A stretch of DNA of 64,000 nucleotides from Pseudoduganella lurida. GTDB taxonomy: Bacteria; Pseudomonadota; Gammaproteobacteria; Burkholderiales; Burkholderiaceae_D. The stretch lies in NCBI RefSeq assembly GCF_007830455.1, contig NZ_VLLB01000002.1:496001-560000 (forward strand). Reading direction: 5' to 3'. A program made the translations under genes and the position numbers. Shown one piece after another: positions 10,781 through 19,768 of the stretch (position 1 is the stretch's first letter; every line of letters begins with the position of its first letter). Below the pieces are notes generated by a model, which saw nothing but the letters and a program-made list of their open reading frames with translations, was not told the DNA's origin and made no database searches.

Positions 10781-10916
10781 AAAACGGCGTTCATGGGCGG
10801 GCTCGGCGGTGGGCTGCAAAATATTTTAGTGCCGCTTTGCATCATCAGTCGTGCATAAGCTTTGACAACCGTGTCGTTGAGGAATAGTGTCATCACTCCC
10901 AGGCAGCGAGCGAGAC

Positions 10917-11627
10917 ATGGAAGAGCCCGAAAACGCCAACGAAGGCTGGATGCTGGACGACGATGCGCCCGTCCCGGACGATGCGGCGGCGGCTGCGCCG
11001 GCTCCCTGGAAGGTGCTGATCGTCGATGACGATGTCGATGTGCATGTCGTCACCAAGTTTTCCCTCAGCAATGCCTGCTTCATGGGCCGCCGGCTGTGCT
11101 TCCTGCACGCCTACAGCGGCGACGAGGCGGTGGCGGTCCTGCGCAGCCAGGACGACATCGCCCTTGTGCTGCTCGATGTGATCATGGAAACCGCCGATGC
11201 GGGCCTGAAAGTGGCCACGCGCATCCGCGAGGAGCTGGCAAACGACCTGGTGCGCGTCGTGCTGCGCACCGGGCAGCCCGGCCAGGCGCTGGAGCACAGC
11301 ATCATCCTCGATTACGACATCAACGATTTCTGGTGCAAGACCGATCTCACCACGCGCAAGCTGTTCACGACCGTCATCGCCTCGCTGCGCAGCTACCACA
11401 GCCTGCATGAAGCCCGCCAGCGGGTCGAGCGGGCCGAATCGGCGTTGCAGGAGGTGCGCGGCGGCGCCCAGCGGGCTCTGGAGGCCCTGCTGGCCGGCCA
11501 GTCCTGGTCCGGCGAAGTCGCACTGGGCGAGCCGCCGCAGGCCATCCAGGTGCAGCTGCGGCCCGGCGCGGAACCGGATGTGTTCTCCCTGACCGGGACG
11601 GCGCGCCTGACGGAAAAGGCTGTATAG
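10917..11627 (+). CDS. Single-domain response regulator
   Basis: The 236-residue protein has a receiver at about residues 20-150. It begins VLIVDDDVDVH, carries a phospho-acceptor in VLLDVIMETADAG, and has the signature LDYDINDFWCKTDLTTRKL. That last motif is typical of receivers fused to DUF3369 and HD-GYP output domains, but here only about 80 weakly conserved residues follow and no output domain is visible. It may act by protein contact or phosphate sharing. The ATG at 10917 has only a weak ribosome site; a GTG at 10887 with GAGGA three bases upstream would add ten residues. Both flanks carry the DnaA-box repeat. Confidence 0.8.
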   Translation: MEEPENANEGWMLDDDAPVPDDAAAAAPAPWKVLIVDDDVDVHVVTKFSLSNACFMGRRLCFLHAYSGDEAVAVLRSQDDIALVLLDVIMETADAGLKVATRIREELANDLVRVVLRTGQPGQALEHSIILDYDINDFWCKTDLTTRKLFTTVIASLRSYHSLHEARQRVERAESALQEVRGGAQRALEALLAGQSWSGEVALGEPPQAIQVQLRPGAEPDVFSLTGTARLTEKAV

Positions 11628-11686
11628 GCACACAGGGCCCGCGCTGCTGCGCCGTTTCCTGTCCAGTCTCTCCCACTCTCCGAAAA

Positions 11687-11860
11687 TTGCGCTAAGTACC
11701 GGATTTCCAAGCGTTTTCCGGAATATCCACACAGCTTGGGGATAACTTTGTTGATAAGCCGGGCTTGACAACGTATACAGCCCGTAATGACGGCCTTTTC
11801 ATTAAACTGCCTGCAAAAAAAGCAGGTGACGGACATAATGAAATCAAGTACTTACGAGCA
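11687..11860. repeat. DnaA-box-rich repeat, copy B
   Basis: This diverged second copy of the 10606-10780 element has the same order of landmarks: TTGCGCTAAG, ATATCCACA (11723-11731), TGGGGATAA (11737-11745), TGTTGATAA (11749-11757), GGGCTTGACA (11761-11770) and ATCAAGTACTTACG. Each 9-mer is one mismatch from a DnaA box. Confidence 0.75.
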
Positions 11861-11913
11861 CAGCCGTGATCAGGATCAAAGTCCCGAAAAATACTGCCCA
11901 TCTTTTCTTATTG

Positions 11914-12180
11914 CTAATTTTTGTGCATAACCGCTACCGTAGCGGGCCGCCGCCGCAAGCCCGGATGCAGCAGCACCCGCTCGATGACGGCCGGCCCCAC
12001 GCCGCGCGATTTCAGGTACTCGAGGGCGCAGACCGAACCGGTCGCCCCCTGCAGCGCAATGCCTTCCTCGACGATGGCACCCTGTTCGATGTCGACCCGC
12101 CCGCTGCTGCTCCCTCCTTCGGACGGCAACAGGTCGGGCACTGGTTGGCGCGATAACGGCAAGCGGCTGGAAGCGGACAT
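11914..12180 (-). CDS. Small conserved-looking hypothetical protein
   Basis: The ATG at 12180 has a good ribosome binding site (GAAGGA, seven bases upstream) and opens an 88-residue frame. The C-terminal half looks structured, with an amphipathic stretch GSVCALEYLKSRGVGPAVIE followed by RVLLHP, while the N-terminal half is serine- and proline-rich. No signal peptide or membrane segment is present. I do not recognise the family. It runs against its neighbours and is probably a single-gene unit. Confidence 0.55.
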   Translation of the reverse strand: MSASSRLPLSRQPVPDLLPSEGGSSSGRVDIEQGAIVEEGIALQGATGSVCALEYLKSRGVGPAVIERVLLHPGLRRRPATVAVMHKN

Positions 12181-12427
12181 GGCGATCCTTCGGTTGTGCC
12201 GGCCCGCGCTGGTCCACGCGGTGCGGCTTATGATCATTTGGTATGTATGAGGTAACGCAATACGTGTGCCTCCCAAAAGAGTATCGGCTACCTTTTTTCA
12301 AAGTCAAGCCTGCAATTGGCGCTTCCGCAAGGCGAGTGTTAGGTGGCGCGCAGTGCGCCCCGGCGCCACGGGCTACCCTGAGGCACGATCTGGGGCCGGC
12401 GCGCCCCACCACCCTCAGGAGACCACG

Positions 12428-12589
12428 ATGAACGAACCCTTGAACCCCGGTGATGAAGTCGCACCGGGCACCCCCGGCAGCGGCGAGGACGTCTGTCCCG
12501 TCTGCCACGGCAGCGGCAAGACCGGCGGTCAGTCCTGCACCAACTGCGGCGGTAGCGGCGTGATCCAGGAAGCCATCGGCGGCGGCTGA
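12428..12589 (+). CDS. 53-residue DnaJ-type zinc finger miniprotein
   Basis: An AGGAG site six bases before the ATG opens a 53-residue frame. The centre holds two CxxCxGxG motifs (CPVCHGSGKTG and CTNCGGSG), the cysteine pattern of the DnaJ zinc-finger region, which here would bind one zinc ion. There is no J domain. Such miniproteins are common in Burkholderiales but have no assigned role that I know of. A chaperone-related or zinc-binding role is inference only. Confidence 0.75.
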   Translation: MNEPLNPGDEVAPGTPGSGEDVCPVCHGSGKTGGQSCTNCGGSGVIQEAIGGG

Positions 12590-12757
12590 GCTCGTGTAAA
12601 TGGGATCGGTGTCACCGGGGGGCCAGGCACGGTGACACGAGCCCGGCGTTGGTAATTGTCGAGCTCGTGTCTCGTTTGTCTCATCTGGGGTCAGGCACCA
12701 GGCGGGACACGAGCTGAGCAGCACGTTCGGAGTCAGGCACCAGGCGGGACACGGGCC
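12588..12757. repeat. Palindromic intergenic repeat, locus 1 (three units)
   Basis: Three related units lie between the zinc-finger gene and the DoxX gene: 12588-12643, 12661-12715 and a partial one at 12731-12757. Each has GTGTC/GACAC arms (GAGCTCGTGT ... GACACGAGC) around a GGTCAGGCAC-like core. Related units occur at 21777, 32778 and, with a different core, at 57349. Confidence 0.75.
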
Positions 12758-12763
12758 GGGCAG

Positions 12764-13183
12764 TCAGGGCCGCCGGACCAGCCGCGCGTCCAGCGAGTAG
12801 CGGCCGCCGCCGGCCAGCGCCAGCGTGCCGAACACGATCAGCAGCAGCCAGCCGAACTGGCCCTGCTCGATCGTCCAGTCGGCATGCACCACCACCATCG
12901 AGACCAGCAGCAGGAACAGTACGGGCAGCGTCGCCAGGCGCGTGAACAGCCCCAGCGCGATCAGGACCGCGCACACTACTTCGGCAAACAGCGCGCACAG
13001 CAGCGTGACGCCGCGGCCCAGGTGCAGAGGGTCGTCGATATGGGCGAGTTCGTGCTGCCAGTGCAGCAGCTTCGGCAGCCCGTGCACCCACAGCAGCAGC
13101 GCGGCACCGGCCAGCCGGGCGTACAGCAGGCCGGCGTCGGGCGCACCCGGGCCGACCAGCGTCTTGAGCAGGCGCGTCGTCAT
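12764..13183 (-). CDS. DoxX-family membrane protein
   Basis: The 139-residue protein has four predicted membrane helices and the DoxX pattern: an early GAALLLWVHGLPKLLH with a following LGRG, and a C-terminal ALAGGGRYSLDARL. DoxX-family proteins are small inner-membrane proteins, some linked to respiratory quinones or redox detoxification. It starts 8 bases after the amidohydrolase stop, so the two are one operon. Confidence 0.85.
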   Translation of the reverse strand: MTTRLLKTLVGPGAPDAGLLYARLAGAALLLWVHGLPKLLHWQHELAHIDDPLHLGRGVTLLCALFAEVVCAVLIALGLFTRLATLPVLFLLLVSMVVVHADWTIEQGQFGWLLLIVFGTLALAGGGRYSLDARLVRRP

Positions 13184-13191
13184 GGCGGCGC

Positions 13192-14976
13192 TCACCGGTT
13201 CTGGTAGCCGCCGTAGGCTTTGACGGGACTCCAGTCGGGCAGCACGGCGGGTGCCGGCACGGCGTACTGGCCGAAGGCGTCGGCGGCATACACCACCTTG
13301 CCGTTGACGATCGTGAGCGCGCTTTCCAGGTTGCGGATGTCCGCTTCCGGCATCGTGAAGTAATCCTGCGGCAGGATCACCAGGTCCGCGTACTGGCCCG
13401 GCGCGATGGTGCCCTTCACCTTCTCCTCGCCGCTCATCCAGGCACTGCCCCGCGTCATCAGCCGCAGCGCCTCGAAGCGCGACAGCCGGTCGCTCTCCTG
13501 CCAGAGCTGCAGCCCGCCCGCCGTCCTGCCCGTGACCGCCCAGTAGATCGACGGCCACGGTCCGTAGCTCGACACGCGCGTGCCATCGGTCCCCAGGCCG
13601 ACCGGGATGCCCAGCTTGAGCATCGTGCGGATCGGCGGCATCTGGCGCGTCTGTTCGCCGTAGCGCTTCCAGTAGGCCTCGCCCTGGAAGTACATGCGGT
13701 CCTGCACGGCGATGCCGCCACCGAGCTTCTTCACCCGCTGCAGCTGCGCATCCGTGATCGTCTCGGCATGGTCGAAGAACCAGCGCAGGCCCTTCAGGCC
13801 GATTTCCTTGTCCACCTGCTCGATGACGGCGAGGTCGCGCTCGATGGATTCGCCATACGTGGCATGGATGCGGAACGGCCAGCGGTTCTTCACCAGCAGG
13901 CGCAGCACGGCCGCCAGTTCGCCTTCCATGTGCGCCGGCATGTCGGGCCGGGGCTCCAGGAAGTTCTCGAAGTCGGCCGCGCTCCACACCAGGTTCTCGC
14001 CGCCCCCTTCCGTGTTGTAGCCGTTGGCGTAGAACAGGTGGTCGTTCTTGTCGGGCTTGGTGAGCGTCAGCCAGCGCTGGTAATCCTCCAGCTCCTTGCC
14101 CGGCTTCTGCGCGAACAGGTAGTAGGAGGTGCGCACGGACAGCTTGCCGTCTTTTGCCAGTTCGAGGCTGACGGCGTAGTCGTCCGGATAGGCCTGCCCG
14201 CCGCCGCCCGCATCGATGGCGCTCGTCAGGCCCAGGCGGTTCAGTTCGCGGTAGTACTGCAGCGTGGAGTTCAGCTGCTGGTCGCGCGGCAGCGTGCCGG
14301 TCTTCGCCAGCGTGGAATACAGGATCAGCGCATTCGGCTTCGCCACCAGCAGCCCGGTGGGTTTGCCGTCGCTGCCCAGTTCCACGTGGCCTTCCTTGTA
14401 CTGCGTGGCGCCGTCATAGCCCAGCACCTCGATGGCCTTTTTATTCAGGTAGCCCAGGCCGTACAGGTAGAGGATGAACACGGGCTTGTCCGGCACGGCC
14501 TCGTTGATCTCGGCCAGCGTGGGCAGGCGCTTTTCCTCGAACTGGTATTCGTTCCAGCCGCCCACGACCTTCACCCACTGCCCGTCCGGCGTGCGCGCGG
14601 CCTGCTCCTTGAGCATCTGCAGCGCGCGCTTGAGGGACGTGACGCCATCCCAGCGCAGCTCGGCGTTGTAGTTCAGGCCCTGGCGGATGATGTGCAGGTG
14701 GGAGTCGTTCAGGCCGGGGATGACCGTGCGGCCGCCAGCATTGATGACCTGCGTGTGCGCGGTCTTGCGCTTGAGGATCGCGGCATTGCTGCCGGTGGCC
14801 GTGATCCTGCCGCCATCGACGGCGACGGCCTGCACGAACTGGCCGTCCTTCACCATCGTCGCGATTTTCGCGTTGGTGACGATCAGGTCGGTGGCCCGCG
14901 CATGCGGGATGGCGGTGATGGCAATGGCCGTGTGAAGGCCTGCCGCCAGAAGGCTGGCGCGCATCGGTCGGTTCAT
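13192..14976 (-). CDS. Exported amidohydrolase of the Amidohydro_3/YtcJ type
   Basis: The 594-residue protein starts with a signal peptide ending near HARA (about residue 28). A composite urease-like fold follows: a small beta domain, the metal-binding motif NDSHLH, later a histidine in FDHAETITD and an aspartate in GLGTDGTRVSSYGP, and a C-terminal beta strand set (GTIAPGQYADLVIL). This matches the YtcJ-like amidohydrolase 3 family, which hydrolyses C-N bonds in varied substrates. Export and pairing with a DoxX protein are visible; the substrate is not. GGAAG lies ahead of the ATG at 14976. Confidence 0.85.
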   Translation of the reverse strand: MNRPMRASLLAAGLHTAIAITAIPHARATDLIVTNAKIATMVKDGQFVQAVAVDGGRITATGSNAAILKRKTAHTQVINAGGRTVIPGLNDSHLHIIRQGLNYNAELRWDGVTSLKRALQMLKEQAARTPDGQWVKVVGGWNEYQFEEKRLPTLAEINEAVPDKPVFILYLYGLGYLNKKAIEVLGYDGATQYKEGHVELGSDGKPTGLLVAKPNALILYSTLAKTGTLPRDQQLNSTLQYYRELNRLGLTSAIDAGGGGQAYPDDYAVSLELAKDGKLSVRTSYYLFAQKPGKELEDYQRWLTLTKPDKNDHLFYANGYNTEGGGENLVWSAADFENFLEPRPDMPAHMEGELAAVLRLLVKNRWPFRIHATYGESIERDLAVIEQVDKEIGLKGLRWFFDHAETITDAQLQRVKKLGGGIAVQDRMYFQGEAYWKRYGEQTRQMPPIRTMLKLGIPVGLGTDGTRVSSYGPWPSIYWAVTGRTAGGLQLWQESDRLSRFEALRLMTRGSAWMSGEEKVKGTIAPGQYADLVILPQDYFTMPEADIRNLESALTIVNGKVVYAADAFGQYAVPAPAVLPDWSPVKAYGGYQNR

Positions 14977-15050
14977 GTTTTTCTTCCTTGTGTGACTAAA
15001 AAACTGGCCGGCCGATGCGGGCGGGCGCGTGGCGCCCGCGCGTCGGCCGC

Positions 15051-15626
15051 TTATTCCTTGACGGCTTCGACGGCGAACGTCAGCGTCACTTCATCGCTCA
15101 CGCTCGGGGCGTACTTGCCGGCGTTGAATTCGGTGCGCTTGATGACGGTGGTGGCATTGGCGCCGCAGGCATCCTTCTTGGCCATCGGGTGCGGTGCGCA
15201 CTTGAACGACGTGACCTTCAGGGTGACCGGCTTCGTCACGCCCTTGATCGTCAGGTTGCCGTCGACGGAGGCCAGCGTGTCGCCGCTGAACGTGAACCGG
15301 GTCGACTTGAACGTGATGGTCGGGTACTTGGCCGTGTCGAGGAAGTCCTCGCCCTGGATATGGCTGTTGAAGATGGTGCTGCCCGTGTTGACGGACTTGG
15401 TGTCGATGGTGATTTCCGTGGAGCCGGTCTTGGCGGCGCGGTCGATCGTGATCTTGCCCTTGGTGCTGTCGAAGCGGCTTTCCTGCGTCGAGAAGCCCAG
15501 GTGGCTGTAGGCAAAGCGGGAGAACGTGTGCGAATCGTCCAGCACATAGGTTTCCGGTGCGGCGAAAGCGGCGGCAGCGGACAGGGACAGGCCGGCGGCC
15601 AGGGCCAGGGTGATCAGTTTTTTCAT
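15051..15626 (-). CDS. Periplasmic YceI family protein
   Basis: The 191-residue product has a classic signal peptide (MKKLITLALAAGLS ... AFA) and then the full YceI domain: YVLDDSHTFSRFAYSHLG, EDFLDTAKYPTITFKS, and GVTKPVTLKV. YceI proteins form a lipocalin-like barrel that binds polyisoprenoid-type ligands in the periplasm. GGAGAG lies seven bases before the ATG at 15626; an upstream in-frame ATG lacks such a site. A perfect inverted repeat about 80 bases upstream is a likely operator. A membrane-anchored paralogue is encoded at 9103. Confidence 0.92.
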   Translation of the reverse strand: MKKLITLALAAGLSLSAAAAFAAPETYVLDDSHTFSRFAYSHLGFSTQESRFDSTKGKITIDRAAKTGSTEITIDTKSVNTGSTIFNSHIQGEDFLDTAKYPTITFKSTRFTFSGDTLASVDGNLTIKGVTKPVTLKVTSFKCAPHPMAKKDACGANATTVIKRTEFNAGKYAPSVSDEVTLTFAVEAVKE

Positions 15627-15704
15627 CGGGTACTCTCCATCAGTTTGTGAATGGCGCATTATGTCCGTGGCCGGGCGGAGAAGTAAAACGAAAAATTTAC
15701 CGTC

Positions 15705-15729
15705 TTACTATCGATAATGTCGATAGTAA
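15705..15729. promoter_or_regulatory. Perfect inverted repeat, likely operator of yceI
   Basis: TTACTATCGA and TCGATAGTAA are perfect 10-bp inverted repeats separated by TAATG. The element lies about 80 bases before the yceI start, in an AT-rich patch suited to a promoter. Its symmetry fits a dimeric repressor such as a TetR-, MarR- or PadR-type protein, none of which is adjacent. Confidence 0.6.
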
Positions 15730-15852
15730 ATCACAGAGCACCAGGTCGAGCAAACGGCTGATGCACGCATGTTAGCCGGCCGAGCGGTGCCAGGCCATCT
15801 GCCAAAGGAAGCGGTTGGCGGGCACCGGTCCTGGGTAGGCGCTGGAAGACGC

Positions 15853-15887
15853 AAAAAAGCCGCCCGGCGTCGTGAACGCGGGGCGGC
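15853..15887 (-). terminator. Terminator of the ssu operon
   Basis: On the minus strand GCCGCCC and GGGCGGC form the outer stem of a hairpin, followed by six U, 17 bases after the ssuB stop codon. Confidence 0.8.
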
Positions 15888-15903
15888 CCGGCAGACGAGA
15901 TAT

Positions 15904-16737
15904 CTAGCGCGTGCGGGACGCGGGGACGGGATTGAGCAGGCGATTCAGTAGTTGTTCCTCGAGCGCCGCGAACATCGGATTGCCCCGCGTCCTCGGGCGC
16001 GGCAGGTCGATCGCCAGGTCCAGCGTGATGCGGCCTTCCTCGATGAGCAGCACGCGGTCGGCCAGCGCCACCGCCTCCTGCACGTCGTGCGTCACCAGCA
16101 CGGCCGTGAAGCCGCGCTGGCGCCACAGCGATTCAATGAGCTGCTGCATCTCGATGCGCGTCAGGGCGTCGAGCGCACCCAGCGGTTCGTCCAGCAGCAG
16201 CAGCGACGGCTCGTGCACCAGTGCGCGCGCCAGGGCCACGCGCTGCCGCTGGCCACCGGAGAGCTGCGCGGGCCAGGCATCGGCGCGGTCCGCCAGCCCC
16301 ACGGCCGCCAGCGCATTGGCGGCCGCCTGGCGCCCGTCCTTCAGGCCGAGCGCAACGTTCTGCAGTACCGTCTTCCACGGCAGCAGGCGGGCATCCTGGA
16401 ACATCATCCGCAGCGGGACGGGAGTATTGGCAGCGGCATCGACTGTGCCGATGGTGACCTTGCCGCCATCGATGCCGTCCAGGCCCGCGATGGCGCGCAG
16501 CAGCGTGCTCTTGCCGCAACCGCTGCGGCCGACGATGGCGACGAATTCGCCCGCCTTCAGCTCCAGGCCCACGCCATCGAGCACGCGGCGGCCGCTGAAC
16601 GATTTGGTCAGCGCCTGCAGCGTGACATCGACGCCGTGCCGCGCCTTCGGCAGCGGCTGGGCGCGCGCCGGCGGATCGGCCGGGGCGCGGGCGAACGCGA
16701 ACACGTCGTCCGCGAGGGGGAAAGTGGCTTGCAGCAT
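15904..16737 (-). CDS. ssuB: Aliphatic sulfonate ABC transporter ATPase SsuB
   Basis: The 277-residue ATPase has a Walker A motif GRSGCGKST (70-78), a Q-loop [11 protein letters not shown] typical of SsuB/TauB, the signature [15 protein letters not shown] and Walker B LLLLDEP. It would power uptake of sulfonates with SsuA and SsuC. It is the last gene of ssuEADCB, and AAGGA precedes the ATG at 16737. The N-terminal 35 residues before the nucleotide-binding core are longer than in many relatives. As the only ATPase in the sulfur island it may also serve the second binding protein and permease. Confidence 0.93.
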   Translation of the reverse strand: MLQATFPLADDVFAFARAPADPPARAQPLPKARHGVDVTLQALTKSFSGRRVLDGVGLELKAGEFVAIVGRSGCGKSTLLRAIAGLDGIDGGKVTIGTVDAAANTPVPLRMMFQDARLLPWKTVLQNVALGLKDGRQAAANALAAVGLADRADAWPAQLSGGQRQRVALARALVHEPSLLLLDEPLGALDALTRIEMQQLIESLWRQRGFTAVLVTHDVQEAVALADRVLLIEEGRITLDLAIDLPRPRTRGNPMFAALEEQLLNRLLNPVPASRTR

Positions 16738-16772
16738 GGGGTTCCTTGTTCTGGATGAGCGCTGATCGGGTT

Positions 16773-17609
16773 TCAGTGGTACGCGGGGTTCCAGCGCAGC
16801 AGCCGCTTTTCCAGCCCGCGCGCGACGAGGTCGGCCAGCTTGCCGAGGATCGCGTACAGCAGGATCCCCACCAGCACCACGTCCGTCTGCAGGAACTCGC
16901 GGGCATTCATCGTCATGTAGCCGATGCCGGCCTGCGCGGAGATGGTCTCGGCCACGATCAGCAGCACCCACACGAGGCCCAGCGAGAACCGCACGCCCAC
17001 CAGGATCGACGGCAGCGCGCCGGGCAGGATCACGTCGCGGTACAGGGGCCAGCCGCGCAGGCCGTAGCTGCGCGCCATCTCGATCAGCGCCGCATCGGTA
17101 GAGCGGATGCCGTGGAAGGTGTTCAGGTAGACCGGGAAGAACACGCCGACCGCCAGCAGGAACAGCTTGGCCGATTCGTCGATGCCGAACCACAGGATCA
17201 CCAGCGGGATGAGGGCCAATGCCGGGATGTTGCGCACCATCTGCAGGGTGGTGTCGAGCAGCGTTTCGGCGCGGCGGAAGCTGCCCGTCAGCAGGCCCAG
17301 GGCCAGGCCGGCGCCGGCGCCGACGGCGAAGCCGGACAGCGCGCGCCACAGGCTCGTCTTCAGGTGCGTCCACAGCTCGCCCGATTCGGCCAGTGTCCAG
17401 AAAGCTTTCGCGACGGACAGCGGCTCGGGCAGGATGCGGCTCGACAGCCAGCCCATGCGTGCCGACAGCTCCCACGCCAGCAGCAGCGCGATCGGCAGCA
17501 GCCACGGTGCCAGCGCGGCGCCGAGGCGCGGCCAGACGGGAACGCGCGATGCGTGGGGTACGTGGGGTGCGTCCACCGCAGCAGGCACGTTCAGGGCGGC
17601 GGTCTTCAT
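16773..17609 (-). CDS. ssuC: Aliphatic sulfonate ABC transporter permease SsuC
   Basis: The 278-residue inner-membrane protein has about six helices after a cytoplasmic N-terminus, and the EAA-loop region [23 protein letters not shown] that docks to the ATPase. The terminal [13 protein letters not shown] is typical of SsuC. It starts 13 bases after ssuD and precedes ssuB by 35 bases. Confidence 0.93.
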   Translation of the reverse strand: MKTAALNVPAAVDAPHVPHASRVPVWPRLGAALAPWLLPIALLLAWELSARMGWLSSRILPEPLSVAKAFWTLAESGELWTHLKTSLWRALSGFAVGAGAGLALGLLTGSFRRAETLLDTTLQMVRNIPALALIPLVILWFGIDESAKLFLLAVGVFFPVYLNTFHGIRSTDAALIEMARSYGLRGWPLYRDVILPGALPSILVGVRFSLGLVWVLLIVAETISAQAGIGYMTMNAREFLQTDVVLVGILLYAILGKLADLVARGLEKRLLRWNPAYH

Positions 17610-17622
17610 GCGCGGGCCCCCA

Positions 17623-18771
17623 TCACGCGGCCTTCTTCGGCACGATATCGGTCGCCATCACTTCGCCGAACGGTCCGGTGATCGACTGCTCGCCCAGTTC
17701 TTTTCCTTTGCCGAGCAGCGGGAACACCAGCTCGGCGAAGCGGTACGATTCCTCCAGGTGCGGATAGCCCGAGAAGATGAACGTCTCGATGCCCAGCGCC
17801 TGGTATTCGCGGATGCGTTCGGCCACCGTTTCCGCGTCGCCCACCAGCGCCGTGCCGGCACCGCCCCGCACCAGGCCCACGCCGGCCCACAGATTGGGCG
17901 AGACTTCCAGCTTGTCGCGGTTGCCGCCATGCAGCGCGGCCATGCGGCGCTGGCCTTCCGAATCCATGCGCGCGAACGAGGCCTGGGCCTTGGCGATCAC
18001 GTCGTCGTCCAGGTGGGAGATCAGCGCATTCGCGGCGCGCCATGCATCCTCGTTCGTTTCGCGCACGATCACGTGCAGGCGGATGCCGAACTTCACGGTG
18101 CGGCCATGCTGCGCGGCGCGGGCGCGGATGTCGGCGATCTTTTCCGCGACGGCCGCCGGCGGCTCGCCCCAGGTGAGATAGACGTCCATCTGCTCGGCCG
18201 CCAGCGCGTGCGCCGGTTCCGAGGAGCCGCCGAAGTACAGCGGCGGATATGGTTTCTGCACCGGCGGGTACAGCGTCTTGGCGCCCTTCACCTTCAGGTG
18301 CTTGCCGTCGAAATCGAAGCCGGCATCGCCGCCCTCGCCGGCCAGCGCGCCGCGCCAGATGCGGATGAATTCATCGGAGATCTCGTAGCGCTCCGCGTGG
18401 TCGGCGGTCAGGCCGTCGGCGGCCAGTTCGGTCGGGTCGCCACCGGTCACCACGTTGATCAGGAGGCGCCCGCCGGACAGGCGGTCGAAGGTGGCCGCCA
18501 TGCGCACGGCCAGGCCGGGCGTGGACAGGCCGGGGCGCACGGCCACCAGGAACTTCAGGTTCTTCGTGGCGTGGATCAGCGAGGAGGCGACCACCCAGGC
18601 ATCCTCGCAGGAGCGGCCGGTGGGCAGCAGCACACCGTCGTAGCCCAGCGTGTCGGCCGCGACGGCCACCTGCCGCAGGTAGTCGGCATCGACGGCGCGG
18701 GCGCCTTTCGAGGTGCCCAGGTAACGGCTGTCGCCGTGGGTGGGGATGAACCAGAACAGATTGAGCGACAT
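17623..18771 (-). CDS. ssuD: FMNH2-dependent alkanesulfonate monooxygenase SsuD
   Basis: The 382-residue protein has the SsuD start ([17 protein letters not shown]), the flavin/substrate region [21 protein letters not shown], and the C-terminal [22 protein letters not shown]. It is a luciferase-like TIM barrel that splits C1-C14 alkanesulfonates into aldehyde and sulfite using FMNH2 delivered by SsuE. Length matches the family (about 380). It lies between ssuA and ssuC with 12-13 base gaps, so tight cotranscription is likely. Confidence 0.96.
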   Translation of the reverse strand: MSLNLFWFIPTHGDSRYLGTSKGARAVDADYLRQVAVAADTLGYDGVLLPTGRSCEDAWVVASSLIHATKNLKFLVAVRPGLSTPGLAVRMAATFDRLSGGRLLINVVTGGDPTELAADGLTADHAERYEISDEFIRIWRGALAGEGGDAGFDFDGKHLKVKGAKTLYPPVQKPYPPLYFGGSSEPAHALAAEQMDVYLTWGEPPAAVAEKIADIRARAAQHGRTVKFGIRLHVIVRETNEDAWRAANALISHLDDDVIAKAQASFARMDSEGQRRMAALHGGNRDKLEVSPNLWAGVGLVRGGAGTALVGDAETVAERIREYQALGIETFIFSGYPHLEESYRFAELVFPLLGKGKELGEQSITGPFGEVMATDIVPKKAA

Positions 18772-18783
18772 GGACGTTCCTGA

Positions 18784-19749
18784 TCAGAGTGCCGATGCCA
18801 GCACGGCATCCTGGATGGCGATGGGTTTCGGGATCAGCTTCAGGCCGGCGAACGCGTCGGCGATCTTCTGCTGTTCTTTCAGTACTGCGGCGGAGACGGG
18901 CTTCACGCCGTAGCTGTAGCGCGAGGCGGCCAGGTCGACGATGGCCACGTCCAGACCCGTCTGCGCGGCCAGGATGGCCGCCACCTCCTTCGGATGCTGG
19001 CGGCCCCAGTCGTCCACCTTGGCGATTTCTTCCAGCAGGATGTTGTTCAGTGCCGGATTCTTCTCGGCCCAGGTCCGCGAGGCCAGGTAGAACTGGTGGT
19101 TGGCGACGATGCCCTTGCCATCGGCCAGGATGCGCACGCCCAGCTGTTTCTGCGCGGCGGCGAGGAACGGATCCCAGATCGCCCACGCATCCACGGCGCC
19201 GCGCTCGAACGCGGCGCGCGCATCGGCCGGCGGCAGGTAGACGGGCTGGATATCCTGCCACGCCACGCCGGCTTTTTCCAGCGCGCGCAGCAGCAGGAAG
19301 TGCACGTTCGAGCCCTTGTTGAGCGCCACGCGCTTGCCTTTCAGCTGGGCCACGCTGGCCAGCTTCGAGTCCTTCGGCACGACGATCGCCTCGCTCTCGG
19401 GCGACGGCGGCTCGTGGCCCACGTAGACCAGCGGCGCGCCGGCGGCCTGCGCGAAGATCGGCGGCGCCTCGCCCACGGTGCCGTAGTCGATGCTGCCCAC
19501 GTTCAGGCCTTCCAGCAGTTGCGGACCGGCCGGGAACTCGGTCCACTGCACCGTCACGCCCTGCGCTGCCAGGCGCTTCTCGAGCGTGCCACGGCCCTTC
19601 AGCAGGGTCAGCGTGCCGTATTTCTGGTAGCCGATGCGGACCACCCTGCCGTTTTGGGCGAAGGCCGCCGGAAAGGCGCCGGCCAGTGCTGTGCCGACCA
19701 GCAGGGCCAGCGTGCGGCGGCGCGTGATGTTATCGAGTGGATGCGTCAT
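18784..19749 (-). CDS. ssuA: Sulfonate-binding periplasmic protein SsuA
   Basis: The 321-residue protein has a signal peptide with a twin-arginine-like RRRTLALLVG and probable cleavage after AFA. The mature protein follows the SsuA/TauA pattern: RIGYQKYGTLTLLKGRGTLE, WTEFPAGPQLLEGLNVGSID, ALNKGSNVHFLLL and WAIWDPFLAAAQ. It delivers aliphatic sulfonates to SsuC/SsuB. The ATG at 19749 is preferred over an upstream extension because GAGAG precedes it. It is the second gene of the operon, after ssuE. Confidence 0.93.
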   Translation of the reverse strand: MTHPLDNITRRRTLALLVGTALAGAFPAAFAQNGRVVRIGYQKYGTLTLLKGRGTLEKRLAAQGVTVQWTEFPAGPQLLEGLNVGSIDYGTVGEAPPIFAQAAGAPLVYVGHEPPSPESEAIVVPKDSKLASVAQLKGKRVALNKGSNVHFLLLRALEKAGVAWQDIQPVYLPPADARAAFERGAVDAWAIWDPFLAAAQKQLGVRILADGKGIVANHQFYLASRTWAEKNPALNNILLEEIAKVDDWGRQHPKEVAAILAAQTGLDVAIVDLAASRYSYGVKPVSAAVLKEQQKIADAFAGLKLIPKPIAIQDAVLASAL

Positions 19750-19768
19750 GGGTTCTCTCAATGTGGAG

